Below, piece after piece: positions 27,936 through 35,478 of a DNA stretch of 63,248 bases. The notes under the pieces were generated by a model that saw nothing but the letters and a program-made list of their open reading frames with translations, made no database searches and had not been told where the DNA came from. Both the position numbers and the translations under genes were made by a program. Origin of the DNA: Bacteroidales bacterium (GTDB taxonomy: Bacteria; Bacteroidota; Bacteroidia; Bacteroidales; UBA932); contig JAILLE010000011.1 in NCBI GenBank assembly GCA_024693285.1, forward strand, positions 1-63,248, in the 5' to 3' direction. Each line of letters opens with the position of its first letter. The first letter of the stretch is position 1.

Positions 27936-28237
27936 TTACTTCCGCTTAAAGCATGGTGTGAAGGAGCTCTTGCGGGGCAATAAGAATGACATCCAGGAGG
28001 TAAGTTTGGAACAGGAGTCAGGGAGTTCATATTTCCGTGGAGCTCCAGCTGATGGGAAGCGTCTAGATCGTTTTTCGGGGCGGAGACAGGCGAGGCTGCT
28101 TCACAGTAAAGCGAAACTGCCTGGAAGTCTTCTCGTCGGGAAAGATGGTTTTATCCTTCCTGAATCATATGTGAAGGTTGGTTTCGTGGAGTCCAATAGA
28201 ATCTGTCATTAGATACCTTGACCGGCTCTGAAAGACA
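27936..28237. other. 302-bp stretch without a convincing gene
   Basis: A plus-strand frame is open from 27868 to 28212, overlapping the previous gene, but it has no recognisable family, ribosome site or codon bias. It may be a decayed fragment. No RNA, repeat or strong terminator was recognised. Confidence 0.4.
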
Positions 28238-29002
28238 TCAAAGCTTGACTTCCTTTTCCCAAAGGTCGGCCATTTTCCGGTGACCGGCAGGGGTGGGGTG
28301 GACTCCGTCCCAGATCCAGTAGGTCGGGCGAGGCTCGGACGTGATCAGGTCTTCGAACATGGTGTCGAATGGCACGCATGTGGCATCCAGCTCAGAGGCC
28401 AGCTCCCGTACTATTCCCGCGAGACGGGTTACCATAGCTTTGCGGTCGTCATAATCGGCTAATTGCCCGGTGGAGCCTTCCTTGGCCAGGAACGGAACGC
28501 AAAGGACAAGTTGTACAGAAGGGTTATTCTCCTTTGTCTTGAAAAGCAACGAACGATAGCGTTCTTTCCATCCTTCATAATCGAAAGGAGTATCGTCTTC
28601 TTTTTTGTTTCTGAAATAGTTCCCCATGTCGTTTACCCCTACAAGGACCGAAAGGACGTCTGGATTGAGATCCAGCACATCCTCCTGCCACCTGCCCTCT
28701 AGATCAGCGAGTTTGTGGCCGCTGAATCCACGGTTGTAAAACTGGTAGTCCGCTTCCGGATGCTTGGCCTGGAAATCCGAGGCTATGAGCATCATATAGC
28801 TATGGCCATAGATGTGGTTGAAGTCGGTGTGGCTCCGCTCAGCGGAGGTTGGTTTGTAGCCATTTACACAACCCCAGTTGCCGTCGGTGATGGAGTCGCC
28901 TATGAATACCACGTGTTTTCCTTTGGAGGGTCTGTCCGCACAGGAGGTGATAAATAATGCTCCCAGAATGAGTGCTGTGGCTTTGAGTAGAAGCTTTTTC
29001 AT
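28238..29002 (-). CDS. SGNH/GDSL hydrolase lipoprotein
   Basis: 254 aa from the ATG at 29002, which starts the lipoprotein signal MKKLLLKATALILGALFITSC. SGNH blocks: VVFIGDSITDGNWG (Ser of block I), NRGFSGHKLADL (Gly), VLVGVNDM (Asn) and WIWDGVHPTPAGHRKMA (Asp and His). Such lipoproteins are carbohydrate esterases or lysophospholipases. The position beside a sugar-degrading block favours deacetylation of glycans, which is inference. The short gap to the divergent EamA gene (49 bp) means the two promoters face each other. Confidence 0.88.
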   Translation of the reverse strand: MKKLLLKATALILGALFITSCADRPSKGKHVVFIGDSITDGNWGCVNGYKPTSAERSHTDFNHIYGHSYMMLIASDFQAKHPEADYQFYNRGFSGHKLADLEGRWQEDVLDLNPDVLSVLVGVNDMGNYFRNKKEDDTPFDYEGWKERYRSLLFKTKENNPSVQLVLCVPFLAKEGSTGQLADYDDRKAMVTRLAGIVRELASELDATCVPFDTMFEDLITSEPRPTYWIWDGVHPTPAGHRKMADLWEKEVKL

Positions 29003-29051
29003 GTCATAAAGATACTCTTTTTTTCGTATATTGCGGCTCGGATTTGACAAT

Positions 29052-29981
29052 ATGGCTTCCAGAAAGGCTCTATATCATTTTTTGGCCCTCGCCGTTGTGG
29101 CGCTCTGGGGTGTGACATTCGTCTGCACTAAGACCCTGATCGGGTCCGGAATGCATCCCGCGGCCATATTCTTCATCCGTTTCTCTTTGGCTTATGTCGG
29201 AATATGGATCCTGACCCTGACTGGGAAGGGCAAGACCCGTTTATTCTGTGACAATTGGAAGGACGAGCTGATGTGCCTGTTCCTTGGGGTCACAGGAGGA
29301 TCTTTATATTTCCTTACCGAGAACACGGCGCTGGCATATACCCAGGCGGCTAATGTAGCCTTCCTTGTCTGTGTGGCCCCTGTTTTCACGGCCATATTCA
29401 CTCTTGTCGGGAAGAAGTTCCTGAGGGGCCGGTTCGCGGATGGGCTTGAGAATATCAAGGTGGGATTCCCGCTTATCACGGGAACGTTATTGGCGCTCGC
29501 CGGAATGGCGATGGTCCTCTTTGACGGCTCCCGATTGGAGTTTTCCCTTGCCGGAGATTTTTTATCGATCGCCGCGGCATTGTGCTGGGCTCTCTACAGC
29601 ATGTTCATGGGGCAGATGACAAGTGATTATGGGTCCGTATTCGCTACCCGTAAGGTGTTCTTCTATGGTCTGTTGACTATTATCCCGTTTTTGGGGACCA
29701 CCGCCGGGTCGTTCTCGCCCGACGTCCTCGGTCAACCGGTCGTCTATCTCAATTTGTTGTTCTTGGGACTGATTGCTTCGCTGGCTTGTTTCGTGGTATG
29801 GAATATTGCGATGTCGAAGCTCGGAAATGTCACGGTGACCAACTATGTCTACCTTAATCCGGTCTTCACTCTGATTACGGCGATCATAATTCTCGGGGAG
29901 AAAATGACCCCTATGTCCCTTATAGGATCGGTGGCTATTCTGGCTGGAGTGATCCTGGCTGGCCAGAGGTCCAAGTCTTAA
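29052..29981 (+). CDS. EamA/DMT-family transporter
   Basis: 309 aa from the ATG at 29052; an in-frame start 21 bp upstream is less likely. Ten hydrophobic segments in two EamA repeats: the first opens FLALAVVALWGVTFVCTK, the second LSIAAALCWALYSMFMG. YLNPVFTLITAIIILGEKMT is the family signature near the end. Drug/metabolite exporter of unknown substrate. Followed by gph after 27 bp, though TATTTTTG at 29992-29999 may give gph its own promoter. Confidence 0.9.
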   Translation: MASRKALYHFLALAVVALWGVTFVCTKTLIGSGMHPAAIFFIRFSLAYVGIWILTLTGKGKTRLFCDNWKDELMCLFLGVTGGSLYFLTENTALAYTQAANVAFLVCVAPVFTAIFTLVGKKFLRGRFADGLENIKVGFPLITGTLLALAGMAMVLFDGSRLEFSLAGDFLSIAAALCWALYSMFMGQMTSDYGSVFATRKVFFYGLLTIIPFLGTTAGSFSPDVLGQPVVYLNLLFLGLIASLACFVVWNIAMSKLGNVTVTNYVYLNPVFTLITAIIILGEKMTPMSLIGSVAILAGVILAGQRSKS

Positions 29982-30008
29982 TATATTTTCTTATTTTTGT
30001 TCATTGGT

Positions 30009-30893
30009 ATGGACAATTCGCTCGTGATATTCGACCTTGACGGGACTCTTATCGACACGATAGGTGATCTTTCCGCCGCCGTGGAGTACGCCTTGTCGGA
30101 GGGTGGTTTTCCGGGGCATTCAGTCGAAGAATATAGGGCGATGGTTGGCCATGGGATCCGGAATCTTGTCACAAGAGCCCTTCCCGAAGGTGCTTCTGAT
30201 GAGGTTATTGAATTGTCCCTCAGCCGTTTCCTTGATTATTACACCAGCCATATCGATGTCCTGTCCCGGCCTTATCCCGGCATCCAGGATTTGCTCCATG
30301 AGCTTTCTGATTCGGGCATCAAACTGGCCGTGACTTCAAACAAATTCCAAGCTGGTACCGAAACCCTGATACGGCGCTTCTTCACGGATATTCCCTTTGC
30401 CAAGATTCTCGGGAACGCCCCAGGCCTTCCCCTCAAACCAGACCCCGAAGTCGTCCGCCTCGCCATGGATGCCGCCTTTGCCGGCTCGCCACCTGCCCGC
30501 GGCCGCGTCCATTCTCGCGTCGCCCTTCGACTTCGCTCAGGGCTCGCTGCGGCTGAGTACGGCCGCTGTGCAGTGGCGCAGCCGGAGACTGGGGCAGAGG
30601 AGGCAAGGTCGATTCCGGCGACCATTTACCCGGATAGGGCGCGAAGCGCAGGGAGACGGAATCGAGCCTTGCCTCCTCACGACTCTGAAAGATACTCTGG
30701 TGGATATGTGGTGCTGGTGGGGGATTCGGCGACGGATATCAGGACGGCGAGGAATGCCGGGATTGGGGCGATCGGGGTGTCCTGGGGCTTCAGGCCGAAG
30801 GCAGACCTGATGGAGGCCGATGTGGTTGTGGATACCGTCGATCAATTGAGGGAAGTACTTCTAAGAGAAACAGATAACTTAAATACAGATTAA
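30009..30893 (+). CDS. gph: HAD phosphatase (Gph-type phosphoglycolate phosphatase-like) interrupted by an in-frame repeat insertion
   Basis: 294 aa. HAD motif I VIFDLDGTLIDT, motif II AVTSNK, motif III Lys in LKPDPEVVRLAMDAA, and motif IV YVVLVGDSATDIRTARNAG identify the Gph/PGMB-like subgroup (2-phosphoglycolate salvage or similar). About 75 residues from AFAGSPPARGRVHS to SERYSGG separate motif III from motif IV, where relatives have about 10-20. This insert is Arg/Ala/Ser-rich, high in GC and made of repeat sequence (30478-30704), including copy C of the core-plus-arm element. The frame is intact and all HAD motifs remain, so the enzyme may still work if the insert forms a surface loop; it could equally be damaged. 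The downstream SGNH gene starts 1 bp after the stop. Confidence 0.85.
   Translation: MDNSLVIFDLDGTLIDTIGDLSAAVEYALSEGGFPGHSVEEYRAMVGHGIRNLVTRALPEGASDEVIELSLSRFLDYYTSHIDVLSRPYPGIQDLLHELSDSGIKLAVTSNKFQAGTETLIRRFFTDIPFAKILGNAPGLPLKPDPEVVRLAMDAAFAGSPPARGRVHSRVALRLRSGLAAAEYGRCAVAQPETGAEEARSIPATIYPDRARSAGRRNRALPPHDSERYSGGYVVLVGDSATDIRTARNAGIGAIGVSWGFRPKADLMEADVVVDTVDQLREVLLRETDNLNTD
30478..30704 (+). repeat. About 225-bp compound repeat insertion inside gph
   Basis: It lies between HAD motifs III and IV. Left part: CCCTTCGACTTCGCTCAGGG (30522-30541), a short motif of the REP-like kind I recall from Bacteroidota genomes, and an inverted pair CTCAG...CTGAG. Then an imperfect palindrome around GCCGCTGTGCAGTGGC. 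Right part: copy C of the core-plus-arm element. The boundaries are estimated from protein similarity, not from a visible target duplication. Confidence 0.7.
30597..30678 (+). repeat. Core-plus-inverted-arm repeat, copy C (in gph)
   Basis: The arms at 30597-30617 and 30657-30678 are inverted copies matching at 21 of 22 positions (one 1-nt gap), with sequence unlike the arms of copies A and B. The 35-bp core at 30620-30654 begins GACCATTTACCCGGATAGGG and is identical to copy B. Confidence 0.88.
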
Positions 30894-30894
30894 A

Positions 30895-31566
30895 ATGAAA
30901 AAGATCATCTTTGCCGCCGCGGCGGCGCTGTTTTGTGCCCTGACACTTTCCGCTCAGGACCTCCCCGACAATGACTGGGCCCATTTTGGCCGTTACGCCC
31001 AGGCCAACTCCGAGGTGACCGCCAAGCCCCTCGCTGTCCTCATGGGCGACTCCATTACAGACGGATGGTTCAGCCAGGATCCTGACTTCTTCAAACAGAA
31101 CAACCTCCTTGGCCGAGGCATCAGTGGTGAGGTGACCTCACACATGGTTGTCAGGTTCCGCCGTGATGTCGTAGATCACCACCCGAAGTATGTCGTCATC
31201 CTCGCTGGGATCAACGACATAGCCCGCAACAACGGATATATCGCCCTTGAGAACACAATGGGGAACATAATCTCCATGTGCGAGATCGCCAAAGCAAACA
31301 AGATCAAGCCGGTCCTCTGCACCCTCGTCCCCTCGGCCTACATCAGATGGCGTCCCGCGCTCAAGGACACCAAGGAGCAAGTCGCCAAGCTCAACGCGAT
31401 GATCAAGGAATACGCTAAGGCAAAGCATTACAAGGTGGTTGACTACGCCACTGTTTTGGCCGATGCCAACGGAGAGACCCGTTCAGACTTGTCCGGAGAC
31501 TCGGTACACCCGAATCTCGCCGGTTACAAGATCATGGAAGAGGCTTTGATGAAAGTTATCCGATAA
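30895..31566 (+). CDS. Secreted SGNH/GDSL hydrolase
   Basis: 223 aa with signal peptide MKKIIFAAAAALFCALTLSAQ. Blocks: VLMGDSITDGWFSQD (Ser), NLLGRGISGEVTSHM (Gly), VILAGINDIARNNG (Asn), LSGDSVHPNLAGYKIMEEAL (Asp/His). It resembles PAF-acetylhydrolase-like/rhamnogalacturonan acetylesterase-type Bacteroidota proteins, so acyl-ester removal from sugars or lipids is likely. It starts 1 bp after the gph stop, hence cotranscribed. Confidence 0.9.
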   Translation: MKKIIFAAAAALFCALTLSAQDLPDNDWAHFGRYAQANSEVTAKPLAVLMGDSITDGWFSQDPDFFKQNNLLGRGISGEVTSHMVVRFRRDVVDHHPKYVVILAGINDIARNNGYIALENTMGNIISMCEIAKANKIKPVLCTLVPSAYIRWRPALKDTKEQVAKLNAMIKEYAKAKHYKVVDYATVLADANGETRSDLSGDSVHPNLAGYKIMEEALMKVIR

Positions 31567-31572
31567 GGGATC

Positions 31573-32061
31573 TTATTCGCCGAATCTCTCGGAATAATGG
31601 TGTTGGAGCCGCTCCAGCCTCTGGGCTTTCGACTGGAGGTAGTGAAGTTTGACATGGGCTGACACACCTTCCGGGTAGGGGGCTCTTAAAGAGTCAACCC
31701 AATTGTCCAGATCCATCGACGCCTGTATCGCCTTTCTGGCGATGGAGGCGTCGATCGTTGTGTCGATAGTGAACATCGCCTCTGTGGACCTGTCTCCCAG
31801 TTGCCTGTCCACCATGTCGTCAAGGCGATCCCTGGTCAGGATCTCGTCATCCTGGATTGTCTTGAGAGAATCTATGATTTGATAGCTGGCGGCCAGCGCT
31901 GAGCGCAGGCTGTCCACGGAGTTGTTCATGTCGTTGAGTTTCAGCCTGATTTGGACTGAATAAAGGCACGGGACAATGATCAAGGCAGCGATGATCAGGT
32001 TCCTGATAGTTCTCAAGAGCCTTTTCCAAAAGCTGGTTCCAGTATCGCCGTCCTTGCCCAT
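31573..32061 (-). CDS. Membrane-anchored coiled-coil protein of unknown function
   Basis: 162 aa. Cytoplasmic basic N-terminus, one transmembrane segment (NLIIAALIIVPCLYSVQI), then a helical and probably coiled periplasmic region (MNNSVDSLRSALAASYQIID and onward). No family recognised. It starts 1 bp after the thrA stop in the same direction, so it is likely made with ThrA. Confidence 0.6.
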   Translation of the reverse strand: MGKDGDTGTSFWKRLLRTIRNLIIAALIIVPCLYSVQIRLKLNDMNNSVDSLRSALAASYQIIDSLKTIQDDEILTRDRLDDMVDRQLGDRSTEAMFTIDTTIDASIARKAIQASMDLDNWVDSLRAPYPEGVSAHVKLHYLQSKAQRLERLQHHYSERFGE

Positions 32062-32062
32062 A

Positions 32063-34180
32063 TTACCTGATATTGGCTATGCTCATTATGTCCGCGAACA
32101 CTCCGGCGGCTGTGACCTCCGCTCCTGCCCCATATCCCTGGATCAGCATCGGGTGCTTGTTGTAGCGCTCCGTGGTGAGAAGGATGATGTTGTTGGATCC
32201 ATCCAAAACGTAGAACGAGTGCTGCATCGGGATCTCCTTGAGGGAGACGGAGCACTTGCCTTTGTCGTTGGTAGCGACAAAGCGCCATCTCTTTCCTTCG
32301 GCCTTGAGACGTTTCCTGTCGGCCTCAAACTGGGCGTCCAACTCAGGAAGCCTGGCCCAGAACTCATCCAGCGAGCAATCGAAGAAGGACTTGGGAATGA
32401 ATAGATTAGCCTCGACATCCTCCATGTTGACCTTGTAGCCGGCCTCTCGGGAGAGGATAACCAACTTGCGGATCACGTCGGTGCCGGAGAGATCCATTCT
32501 GGGATCCGGCTCGGAGAAACCTTGCTCTTTGGCCATCTTGACAGTCTGGCTGAAAGGAATAACCTCAGAGAGGGTGTTGAATATGAAGTTGAGGGTACCG
32601 CTGACCACGGCCTCCATCTTCAGGATCCTGTCCCCGCTGTTGCGGAGATCGTTGATGGTGCCTATGATAGGAAGTCCTGCTCCTACATTGGTCTCGAAAA
32701 GGTATTTGACACCCCTCTGACGGGATATATCCTTGAGTTTCTTGTAGTTGGAATAGTCGGACGAGGCGGCTATCTTGTTGGCGGCGACCACTGATATTCC
32801 CCGGTTGAGGAAATCTTCATAGAGGACGGCGATATCAGCGCTGGCGGTGCAGTCGACGAAGACGGAATTGAAGATATTCATGCTTGTAACCTCATCACGT
32901 AACCTGGCCGGAGTGAGAGTAACGCCATTCTCGAGTCTTTCCCTCCAATTGTCCAGATCTATCCCGTCCCTGTCGAAGACGCCTTTGACACTACGGGCTA
33001 TACCGACCACATTGATCTTAAGGTCATGCTCGTCCATCAGTTTCTGCCTCTGGCTCTGGATCTGGGCGATAAGCCTGCTTCCGACGGTCCCTATACCGCA
33101 GAGGAAGAGATTAAGTTCTTGATATTCAGAAAGGAAGAAGCTATCATGGATGACATTGAGGGATTTGCGGAGCTGGCCGCGATCCACTATAAAGGAGATG
33201 TTCGACTCCGAGGCGTCCTGGGCGAAAGCGCTGACGCTGATACCGTTCCTTCCAAGGGTGGCGAAGAGTTGCCCGGCTATTCCGGGGGTGTTCCTCATGT
33301 TGTCCCCGATGACGGACAAGGCGGCAAGCCCATCCTTTACCTTCACCGGAGAGAGGGAACCGTTGTCTATCTCACGGGCGAAAGTCCAATCCAAGACACT
33401 CTTAGCGCGATATGCGTCTTTGGCGCTCACGCCAATGGAAATACCTGTCTCTGAGGCGGATTGGCAGACCAGGAAGGCGCTGATCCTCTCGAGGGCGAGA
33501 GCCGTGAATATCCTGCAGTTGACTCCGACGACACCAGCCATTGATGTGCCGGCCAAGGTGATCAGACTGACGTTGTCGATAGACGATATTCCCCTGATGG
33601 CTTTTTCGCCGCTATGGCTGTCTTTACAGATGGTCGTACCAGTTCCATCCGGATCAAACAGGTTCCTGACTACTGTCGGGATACCTTTCGAGTTGACCGG
33701 GAACAGGGCGGGGGAGTATATTAGACCTACTCCGAAATTGCAGAGTTCCATGGCTTCCCGGTAGCTCATCTCTTTGATGAGGTAGGCTGTCTTCACCGAT
33801 GCCGGATCAGCAGTCATGAAACCATCTTTGTCGGTCCATATCTCAAGTCTCTCCGCGTCATTCGAGGCTGCTATAAGGCTGGCCAGGTAGTCGGGGGCTC
33901 CGACTTCCAGGTCAGTCAACTCGCTAACTTCCAGACCGTCAGGTATTATTCCCGGCACTATGATTTTATCCGAATGAGGAGTGAATATTTCGGGGTGACC
34001 AGCGAGACAAGTCTGTGGAGGAACGACCTGTGAGCCGGGTATGGCCGACTGCAAGGCCTTGGTCTGTCTTTCCGGGACGACAACTATCACTCTCCCTCCA
34101 GTGGCTTCCACCACATCCTTGATTCTCAGTATATTCCGTTCTTCTTCAAAGAGCCCGGCTCCGAATTTGAGGACTTTCAT
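32063..34180 (-). CDS. thrA: Bifunctional aspartokinase/homoserine dehydrogenase with a shortened, degenerate kinase part
   Basis: 705 aa from the ATG at 34180 (KVLKFGAGLF); the family usually has about 810-820. The homoserine dehydrogenase half is complete: NAD(P) motif LCGIGTVGSRL, VVAANK, FETNVGAGLPIIGTI, SGTLNFIFNTL, GFSEPDPRMDLSGTDVIRKL. ACT domains (VVGVNCRIFTALALERISAF; NTPGIAGQLFATLGRNGISV) are present. The kinase part is odd: KFGG is KFGA, about 90-100 residues between the first strand and EIWTDKDGF are missing, and the GRGGSD loop reads VGAPDYLASL. Homoserine formation from aspartate semialdehyde should work; the phosphorylation of aspartate probably does not, so another LysC-type kinase would have to supply it. 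The gene follows a likely promoter TTTATTTG near 34210. Confidence 0.9.
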   Translation of the reverse strand: MKVLKFGAGLFEEERNILRIKDVVEATGGRVIVVVPERQTKALQSAIPGSQVVPPQTCLAGHPEIFTPHSDKIIVPGIIPDGLEVSELTDLEVGAPDYLASLIAASNDAERLEIWTDKDGFMTADPASVKTAYLIKEMSYREAMELCNFGVGLIYSPALFPVNSKGIPTVVRNLFDPDGTGTTICKDSHSGEKAIRGISSIDNVSLITLAGTSMAGVVGVNCRIFTALALERISAFLVCQSASETGISIGVSAKDAYRAKSVLDWTFAREIDNGSLSPVKVKDGLAALSVIGDNMRNTPGIAGQLFATLGRNGISVSAFAQDASESNISFIVDRGQLRKSLNVIHDSFFLSEYQELNLFLCGIGTVGSRLIAQIQSQRQKLMDEHDLKINVVGIARSVKGVFDRDGIDLDNWRERLENGVTLTPARLRDEVTSMNIFNSVFVDCTASADIAVLYEDFLNRGISVVAANKIAASSDYSNYKKLKDISRQRGVKYLFETNVGAGLPIIGTINDLRNSGDRILKMEAVVSGTLNFIFNTLSEVIPFSQTVKMAKEQGFSEPDPRMDLSGTDVIRKLVILSREAGYKVNMEDVEANLFIPKSFFDCSLDEFWARLPELDAQFEADRKRLKAEGKRWRFVATNDKGKCSVSLKEIPMQHSFYVLDGSNNIILLTTERYNKHPMLIQGYGAGAEVTAAGVFADIMSIANIR

Positions 34181-34245
34181 CGTATGTTTGTTTTTTGCGG
34201 CTCCAAATAAAACCATTTTTTCTTTTTTTTCCGAATTAATCGCCG

Positions 34246-34253
34246 TATATTTG
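34246..34253 (+). promoter_or_regulatory. Promoter -7 element for the small lipoprotein
   Basis: TATATTTG ending 22 bp before the ATG at 34276, after a T-rich tract. Confidence 0.5.
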
Positions 34254-34275
34254 AATGTTTCAATCGAAAAGCGCC

Positions 34276-34485
34276 ATGAAGAAATTCCTTCTGAAGCTCC
34301 TGATGGGGGCGTCACTGACGACATCAGTATTCATATTCCAGGCTTGTTACGGCCCGGCTATTCCCGAGCCTGCCGACCTGCCGAGGAACCTGACCGAGTT
34401 CCAGGAAGCCGTCCCCGAAGAAGCGGTTGATCCTGAAGTGGAAGATGCTGAGGCATTGGAGGAAGTCTCCGAGCCGGAAATCTAG
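34276..34485 (+). CDS. Small acidic lipoprotein
   Basis: 69 aa. Lipoprotein signal MKKFLLKLLMGASLTTSVFI followed by FQAC lipobox, then YGPAIPEPADLPRNLTEFQE and an acidic Glu/Pro/Val tail. The start at 34276 is favoured over 34255 by the signal shape and the upstream promoter. No family recognised; similar short acidic lipoproteins are common in the phylum. Its stop codon overlaps the stop of the convergent glycosyltransferase (CTAG at 34482-34485). Confidence 0.65.
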   Translation: MKKFLLKLLMGASLTTSVFIFQACYGPAIPEPADLPRNLTEFQEAVPEEAVDPEVEDAEALEEVSEPEI

Positions 34486-35447
34486 TCCAAGGTTTCCTTG
34501 ATATTGTATTTGTTCCTGTCCTGGGAATTGCGTGAGATCATCTCGCAAATGAATCCTGCCAGGAAAAGGACTACACCAAGCATAACCGCCAAGAGGGCGA
34601 GATAGAACAGGGGCTGGTCAGTGACCGCCCTGTAATGTATTCCATGCGCCTGGTGGACCAGTTTCGCCACAATGATCCACACCGTCATAACGAAACCGAC
34701 AAGGAACATGAGCAATCCGGAGAAACCGAAGAAATGCATCGGTTTCTTCCCGAAAGTACTTAAGAACCAGAGTGATAGAAGATCAAGGAATCCGTTTACG
34801 AACCTTTCCATCCCGAACTTGCTCTTTCCGAACTTCCTTTTCTGGTGGTGTACAGGCTTCTCGGTGATTTTCCCGAAACCGGCGTTTTTGGCGAGGTAGG
34901 GGATGTAACGGTGCATCTCACCGTAGACCTCGATATTCTTGATGACTTCGTTCCTGTAGGCCTTAAGGCCGCAGTTCATGTCGTGAAGCTTGATGCCCGT
35001 GATCCAACGGGCGGTGGCGTTATAGAGTTTTGAGGGAAGATTCTTGGTGACTTTGTTGTCCTTGCGGTGCTGCTTCCAGCCGGAGACGACATCGTAACCG
35101 TCCTCGACAATCATCCGGTACATTTCGGGAATCTCCTCAGGAGAGTCCTGCAGGTCGGCGTCCATAGTGAAGACCACTTTCCCCTCGGCCTTCGCGAATC
35201 CATGGTAAAGGGCTGCGGATTTCCCGTAATTTCGGCGGAAAGATATTCCTTTTACCCTGTCGTCTCCCTCAGCCAGCTCCTTTATTTTCGCCCAGGAACC
35301 GTCCGTACTACCATCGTCCACGAATATGACTTCGTAGTCATATCCTCCAGCGTTCACGACACTCCTGATCCAAGCCAGGAGTTCTCCTAGAGACTCTTCC
35401 TCGTTGAAAAGAGGGATTATTATCGAGAGATCTTTTGAATATTCCAT
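34482..35447 (-). CDS. GT2 family glycosyltransferase, DPM1/GtrB-like, with two C-terminal membrane helices
   Basis: 321 aa from the ATG before EYSKDLSIIIPLFNEEESL; the upstream open region does not resemble the family. GT-A core: VIFVDDGSTDGSW, GISFRRNYGKSAALYHGF, VFTMDADLQDSPEEIP (DAD metal motif), DVVSGWKQHRKDNKVTKNLP. The tail holds two transmembrane helices (FFGFSGLLMFLVGFVMTVWI and FYLALLAVMLGVVLFLAGFI), as in polyprenyl-phosphate sugar transferases. It probably makes a polyprenyl-phosphate-linked hexose for envelope glycan modification. Confidence 0.92.
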   Translation of the reverse strand: MEYSKDLSIIIPLFNEEESLGELLAWIRSVVNAGGYDYEVIFVDDGSTDGSWAKIKELAEGDDRVKGISFRRNYGKSAALYHGFAKAEGKVVFTMDADLQDSPEEIPEMYRMIVEDGYDVVSGWKQHRKDNKVTKNLPSKLYNATARWITGIKLHDMNCGLKAYRNEVIKNIEVYGEMHRYIPYLAKNAGFGKITEKPVHHQKRKFGKSKFGMERFVNGFLDLLSLWFLSTFGKKPMHFFGFSGLLMFLVGFVMTVWIIVAKLVHQAHGIHYRAVTDQPLFYLALLAVMLGVVLFLAGFICEMISRNSQDRNKYNIKETLD

Positions 35448-35478
35448 TATTAGTTCATAATCCTTGTTGAGAGTGCAA

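Noticed and set aside
27868..28212. 114-codon frame after the HD-like gene
   Set aside because: It overlaps that gene in another frame, and no family, signal or start support is seen.
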